From assembly GCA_045603745.1 (NCBI GenBank), contig JAZUMQ010000029.1, positions 1 to 9,188 of the forward strand: 9,188 nucleotides of DNA. The letters run 5' to 3'. The first letter of the stretch is position 1. Each line of letters begins with the position of its first letter. The DNA comes from RGIG995 sp045603745. Its GTDB lineage: Bacteria > Bacillota > Clostridia > Oscillospirales > UBA644. A model generated the notes under the pieces. That model was not told the origin of the DNA and did not search any database. It saw only the letters and a list, made by a program, of their open reading frames with translations. Positions 5,753-9,188 of this stretch are shown here, one piece after another. The position numbers and the translations under genes were made by a program.

Positions 5753-6904
5753 ATGAAGTCTATATTAATTTTGGGGTCCACCGGATCCATCGGAAGACAG
5801 ACCGTATCGGTCTTGAAAAACCTGGGGTTGCGAGCCGCAGGTCTTTCGGCAAACACTGACGTAGAGCGCATGGAAGAACAGGTTCGGACACTAAAACCTG
5901 TCTTTGCGGTAATGACCGATCCTTCGGCGGCGGCAGAATTGAAGCGCCGAGTCTTAGACACAAACACAACCGTTCTTTCCGGCACGGAAGGACTCGTGAC
6001 GATGATCCGTCAGGCAGACTTCGACGTGGCGGTTAACGGAATCGTGGGCATGGCAGGAACCTTGCCGTTTTTGGAAGTGATCCGCAGAGGAAAGGATATT
6101 GCCGTAGCAAATAAGGAATCTTTGGTCACTGCAGGTCCTATCATCAAAAGAGAAGCGAACAAGTACGGAGCTAAAATCCTTCCGGTGGACAGTGAACATT
6201 CCGCCATCTTTCAATGTTTACAGGCAGCTCCACCCCAACGGAGACTGAATAAAATTTTATTGACTTGTTCCGGAGGTCCGTTTTTCGGACAAAAAAAAGA
6301 ACAAATTTCCACTGTTACCCCGGAAATGGCATTACGCCACCCCAGCTGGAAAATGGGGGCAAAAATCACGGTAGATTGCGCCACGATGATGAATAAGGGG
6401 CTGGAGATCATGGAAGCGGTTCGCTTATTTGATCTGCCGGAAGATCGAGTTGAGGTTCTGATTCACCGGGAAAGCATCATACACTCTCTTGTGGAGTTTG
6501 ACGATCATTCGATTTTGGCACAATTGGGATTACCGGATATGCGCATTGCCATTCAATACGCCTTAACCTACCCCGACCGTCTTCCCTCTCCGGTGGACGC
6601 ATTGGATCTGACGGACGTTGCAACTTTAAGTTTTGCAAAACCGGACACCGAAGTGTTTCCGGCAACGGAGCTGTGCCGTCAAGCCATTCGATCCGACGGC
6701 ATCTATCCTACGGTAGTCAACGCCGCAAACGAAGTGGCGGTTCACGCGTTTTTGAACAAACGAATTTCCTTCCCCGCAATTATAGACGTGGTTCGCCGGC
6801 AATTAGAAACGGCAACTCCGATCTCGAATCCCGATCTGGAAACCATTTTTGCGACCGATCGGCTCGTACGGAAAGAAACGGAAGCATATATTTCCACCCT
6901 TTGA
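5753..6904 (+). CDS. dxr: 1-deoxy-D-xylulose 5-phosphate reductoisomerase
   Basis: Dxr (IspC) converts 1-deoxyxylulose 5-phosphate to 2-C-methyl-erythritol 4-phosphate with NADPH, the committed step of the MEP isoprenoid pathway, in the cytoplasm. The 383-residue product shows the NADPH-binding GSTGSIG (8-14), ANKES (119-123), metal ligands in VDSEH (Asp146, Glu148), SGGPFFG (173-179), HPSWKMG (196-202), MNKGLE (213-218, third metal ligand Glu218) and AANEVAV (324-330). I prefer the ATG at 5753, with AGGA at 5741-5744, over an in-frame TTG at 5732 that overlaps the end of cdsA and has no ribosome site. The residue usually Ser in VDSATMMNKG is Cys209 here; that Ser binds substrate phosphate in the E. 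coli enzyme. Confidence 0.96.
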   Translation: MKSILILGSTGSIGRQTVSVLKNLGLRAAGLSANTDVERMEEQVRTLKPVFAVMTDPSAAAELKRRVLDTNTTVLSGTEGLVTMIRQADFDVAVNGIVGMAGTLPFLEVIRRGKDIAVANKESLVTAGPIIKREANKYGAKILPVDSEHSAIFQCLQAAPPQRRLNKILLTCSGGPFFGQKKEQISTVTPEMALRHPSWKMGAKITVDCATMMNKGLEIMEAVRLFDLPEDRVEVLIHRESIIHSLVEFDDHSILAQLGLPDMRIAIQYALTYPDRLPSPVDALDLTDVATLSFAKPDTEVFPATELCRQAIRSDGIYPTVVNAANEVAVHAFLNKRISFPAIIDVVRRQLETATPISNPDLETIFATDRLVRKETEAYISTL

Positions 6905-6928
6905 TCGACCCTTGAAGGAGTAATTGTT

Positions 6929-7963
6929 TTGGATATTATTTTGCAAATTCTTTATACTGTTTTGGTGTTAGGCGTTCTGATTTTCGTTCACGAATTGGGG
7001 CACTTTATTGCGGCAAAAGCCTGCGGTGTCCGAGTGACGGAATTTGCCCTTGGTATGGGGCCTGCCCTTTTGAAAAAGCAAGGCAAAGAGACCCTTTACA
7101 CCCTTCGCCTCTTCCCTATCGGCGGTTATTGCGCTATGACGGGAGAAGATGAAGAAGTGGAGGGCGATCCGAAAGCCATGCGGAACAAACCGGTTTGGAT
7201 GCGCATGATCATCGTCCTTGCGGGATCCGCAATGAATATGCTTTTAGGGTTGACGCTGGTTGCCATCATTATCTGTTTCAGCAATATTCCCTCTACCACC
7301 GTTGCTCAGTTCAACGAAAACGCCACGTCGGTTCATTGCGGTTTGCAAGTGGGTGACGAGATCGTGGCTATTAACGGAAAAAAAATCTCCGATTATACCG
7401 ATTTATCTACGGAATTATCCCGGTGCTATAACGAAGATACCGTATCAATGACAGTTTTGCGAGACGGTCAACCTGTCGTGTTACAAAACGTGACCTTTCC
7501 GGTGGAAAAAGTAGATGATGGGTTGCAATTCCCGGTGGTAGACTTTTTGGTCTATCGGGCGGAAAAGACACCGGGTGTGGTAATCAAACAGATATTTCTA
7601 CAGACCGGCTCTTATATCAGTAGCGTTGTCAATGGATTGGCGGATATGATTTCCGGGCGAGTTTCGTTAAAATACGTATCCGGACCGGTGGGGATTTCTT
7701 CGGTGATTTCCGAAGCGGCTTCCTACGGAATTCTATCCCTGTTATCAGTGGGAGCTTTGATCTCAGTCAACCTGGGAGTTATGAATATTCTTCCTCTTCC
7801 GGCACTGGACGGTGGACGGTTTTTGTGCCTGATCATCGAAGGAATTCTACGGCGTCCAATCCCGGCAAAAGTAGAAGGAATTATTCATGCAGCGGGATTA
7901 ATCCTTCTATTGGGACTCATGATAATCATCGCATTTAAAGACATTTTTTTCCCGATATACTAA
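6929..7963 (+). CDS. rseP: Site-2 intramembrane zinc metalloprotease (RseP/RasP family)
   Basis: This M50-family protease cuts membrane proteins within the bilayer; relatives cleave anti-sigma factors and leftover signal peptides. The targets in this organism are unknown. In the 344-residue protein the first membrane helix carries HELGH (21-25), the zinc-binding and catalytic site. A PDZ-type domain follows at about 125-190 (GLQVGDEIVAINGKKI at 138-153), and the second catalytic motif NILPLPALDGG (286-296) supplies the third zinc ligand, Asp294. SGPVGI (251-256) is also typical. The last helix spans about 320-340. The TTG start is supported by AAGGAG (6915-6920), eight bases upstream. The position between dxr and ispG is the usual one in Clostridia, without implying a direct role in isoprenoid synthesis. 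Confidence 0.95.
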   Translation: MDIILQILYTVLVLGVLIFVHELGHFIAAKACGVRVTEFALGMGPALLKKQGKETLYTLRLFPIGGYCAMTGEDEEVEGDPKAMRNKPVWMRMIIVLAGSAMNMLLGLTLVAIIICFSNIPSTTVAQFNENATSVHCGLQVGDEIVAINGKKISDYTDLSTELSRCYNEDTVSMTVLRDGQPVVLQNVTFPVEKVDDGLQFPVVDFLVYRAEKTPGVVIKQIFLQTGSYISSVVNGLADMISGRVSLKYVSGPVGISSVISEAASYGILSLLSVGALISVNLGVMNILPLPALDGGRFLCLIIEGILRRPIPAKVEGIIHAAGLILLLGLMIIIAFKDIFFPIY

Positions 7964-7975
7964 GGAGAATCGATT

Positions 7976-9031
7976 ATGGCATCAAAAAAACAGATCGTTG
8001 CCCGGGGAATTCCCATTGGGGGCGGTGCAGATATTCCCATACAATCCATGTGTTCGATCCCCTTTACCCGTTTTGAAGAACTGGCAAAACAGGCATTGCA
8101 GTTACAAGATGCAGGGTGTGATATTTTACGGGTTGCCTTGCCCGACGAGGCATCGGCAGACCCCTTTAAAAAGCTGAAAAATATGCTGAAAATTCCACTG
8201 GTAGCGGATATTCATTACGATTACCGGTTGGCTTTGAAGGCGTTGGAAATGGGAGCGGACAAGATCCGCATCAATCCCGGAAACACAGACAAGACCCATC
8301 TGAAACTGATAACAGACGAAGCAAAGGCGCGCAATGTTCCCATTCGGGTAGGGGTCAACGCCGGATCGTTAGAAAAGGATTTGCTGGAAAAATATGGGAA
8401 ACCGACGGCACAGGCGTTGGCGGAAAGCGCGCAACGAAACGTGGAATTGTTGGAACAATTAGGATTTGAAGATATTGCGGTTTCCATGAAGGCGTCGGAC
8501 GTGAAAATGATGGTAGAAGCCTATCGAATTTTCGCAAAACAATCCCCTTATCCTCTGCACTTGGGCGTAACGGAAGCAGGCACATTGCGATCGGGAACGG
8601 TGAAATCCTCCATTGGAATCGGAGCGTTGTTATTGGACGGAATCGGAGACACCATTCGGGTCTCATTGACGGCGGATCCCTTGGAAGAAGTGGAAACTGC
8701 AAAGATTCTGTTGCGTTCGTTAGATTTGTATCCCCGGGGAATTGAGGTCATTTCCTGCCCGACCTGTGGGAGAACGACCGTAAACTCCATTGAACTTGCA
8801 AACGCCGTAGAACGAGAATTTCGAGACATTCGAGCCCATATTAAAATTGCGGTCATGGGTTGCGTGGTCAACGGACCGGGGGAAGCCCGACAAGCGGACG
8901 TAGGTGTGACGGGAGCAAAGGGTGAATACGTTTTGTTCCGAGGAGATAAAATGATTAAACACATCTCCCCCGATCAAATTTTACCGCTTCTCAGAAAAGA
9001 AGTGGAAGACATTGCAAAAACCAAACAATAA
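7976..9031 (+). CDS. ispG: 4-hydroxy-3-methylbut-2-enyl diphosphate synthase (GcpE)
   Basis: IspG reduces methylerythritol cyclodiphosphate to hydroxymethylbutenyl diphosphate, the next-to-last MEP step, with a [4Fe-4S] cluster. At 351 residues it is the short bacterial form: an N-terminal TIM barrel (QSM at 23-25, AGCDILRVALP at 46-56, KIRINPGN at 97-104) and a C-terminal cluster domain with Cys261 and Cys264 in SCPTCGRT, and Cys296 in MGCVVNGPGE, with Glu303 as the expected fourth ligand. AAGGAG (7962-7967) overlaps the rseP stop codon and lies eight bases before the ATG, so the pair is tightly coupled. After QSM the usual T-x-T-x-D is CSIPFTRFEE, a divergent version. It ends 17 bases before the right IS; polC, often next in Clostridia, is not seen. 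Confidence 0.96.
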   Translation: MASKKQIVARGIPIGGGADIPIQSMCSIPFTRFEELAKQALQLQDAGCDILRVALPDEASADPFKKLKNMLKIPLVADIHYDYRLALKALEMGADKIRINPGNTDKTHLKLITDEAKARNVPIRVGVNAGSLEKDLLEKYGKPTAQALAESAQRNVELLEQLGFEDIAVSMKASDVKMMVEAYRIFAKQSPYPLHLGVTEAGTLRSGTVKSSIGIGALLLDGIGDTIRVSLTADPLEEVETAKILLRSLDLYPRGIEVISCPTCGRTTVNSIELANAVEREFRDIRAHIKIAVMGCVVNGPGEARQADVGVTGAKGEYVLFRGDKMIKHISPDQILPLLRKEVEDIAKTKQ

Positions 9032-9050
9032 AAAATTACACCGGAAGATG

Positions 9051-9090
9051 ATATGCACCCCAAAAGTTAGACACTTTTGGAGGTGCATAT
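9051..9090 (+). terminator. IS-terminal hairpin with T-run: candidate terminator and ribosome-site mask (right copy)
   Basis: Bases 9051-9067 pair with 9073-9090 (one bulged A at 9081) around the loop TAGAC (9068-9072), followed by TTTTT at 9091-9095. No other terminator is visible after ispG, so this may end the seven-gene operon transcript. The OrfA GGAGG (9079-9083) is fully inside the stem, which also overlaps the IS terminal repeat. Confidence 0.6.
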
Positions 9091-9095
9091 TTTTT

Positions 9096-9188
9096 ATGGC
9101 AAAAAAAGGACAAATTCAGCGAAAGTACTCGACAGAATTCAAAATATCCGTTATAATGGATATGCGAGAACACCGTTTGAGTTATCAT
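9096..9188 (+). CDS. IS3-family-like transposase OrfA, N-terminal fragment (cut by window edge)
   Basis: ATG at 9096 opens 31 codons that reach the last base of the window. The first 30 residues are identical to the left copy: a basic start, then KYSTEFKISVIMD, the beginning of an IS3-type OrfA helix-turn-helix domain. GGAGG at 9079-9083 is 12 bases upstream, a rather long spacing, and is masked if the terminal hairpin forms in read-through RNA. The catalytic OrfB part lies outside the window. Confidence 0.75.
   Translation, partial: MAKKGQIQRKYSTEFKISVIMDMREHRLSYH

Larger units (their letters stand above)
9049..9188 (+). mobile_element. 5' end of an IS3-family-like insertion sequence (right copy, partial)
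   Basis: The element starts with TGATATGCACCCCAAAAG at 9049, 17 bases after the ispG stop, and runs off the right edge. Bases 9049-9187 are the exact reverse complement of 1-139, so the two copies are inverted with their 5' ends facing inward and transposases reading outward. No mismatch in 139 bases implies recent or ongoing activity, or gene conversion. The other end and the target duplication are not in the window. Confidence 0.85.

Noticed and set aside
1..9188. CRISPR array, tRNA or rRNA gene, phage or defence system
   Set aside because: No regularly spaced repeats, tRNA-like folds or rRNA segments were seen, and all complete genes have clear housekeeping identities.

Overview
The window looks like chromosomal housekeeping DNA from a low-to-mid GC Bacillota, most likely an uncultured member of the Clostridia. 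Three things suggest this. Nearly every gene has a strong AGGAGG-type ribosome binding site. Four of the nine complete genes start with GTG or TTG. The order pyrH-frr-uppS-cdsA-dxr-rseP-ispG is the usual clostridial arrangement, and a TmcAL (YlbM) gene sits beside ackA. The lineage is inferred; no species can be named from the sequence.

Layout: positions 1-139 and 9049-9188 are the same sequence in opposite orientation. Each is the 5' terminus of an IS3-family-like insertion sequence with the first ~30 codons of its OrfA reading out of the window. Between them lie ackA (169-1401, minus strand), a divergent intergenic region with two good sigma-A-type promoters placed face to face (1423-1495), tmcAL (1545-2675, plus), a promoter (2713-2741), and a seven-gene plus-strand operon: pyrH, frr, uppS, cdsA, dxr, rseP and ispG (2779-9031). 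There is no gene-free stretch above 300 bases.

How the genes work together: AckA interconverts acetate/ATP and acetyl phosphate/ADP, and TmcAL uses acetate and ATP to acetylate C34 of elongator tRNA-Met, so the divergent pair shares acetate as a metabolite. The operon combines pyrimidine nucleotide supply (PyrH), translation recycling (Frr), two steps of the MEP isoprenoid pathway (Dxr, IspG), use of isoprenoids for the cell-wall lipid carrier (UppS), CDP-diacylglycerol synthesis for phospholipids (CdsA) and a site-2 intramembrane protease (RseP). rpsB-tsf, which often precede pyrH, and polC, which often follows ispG, are not in the window.

I do not see a new enzyme system. The most interesting signals are regulatory and structural. 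The IS terminus folds into a 17-bp hairpin that contains the OrfA ribosome binding site and ends in a T-run, so it may act both as a transcription terminator and as a translational block; it sits just after the stop codons of both ackA and ispG. The ackA and tmcAL promoters also fire toward each other. The two edges, cut ~140 bases into identical IS copies, also suggest that the window is a whole assembly contig ending at repeats.
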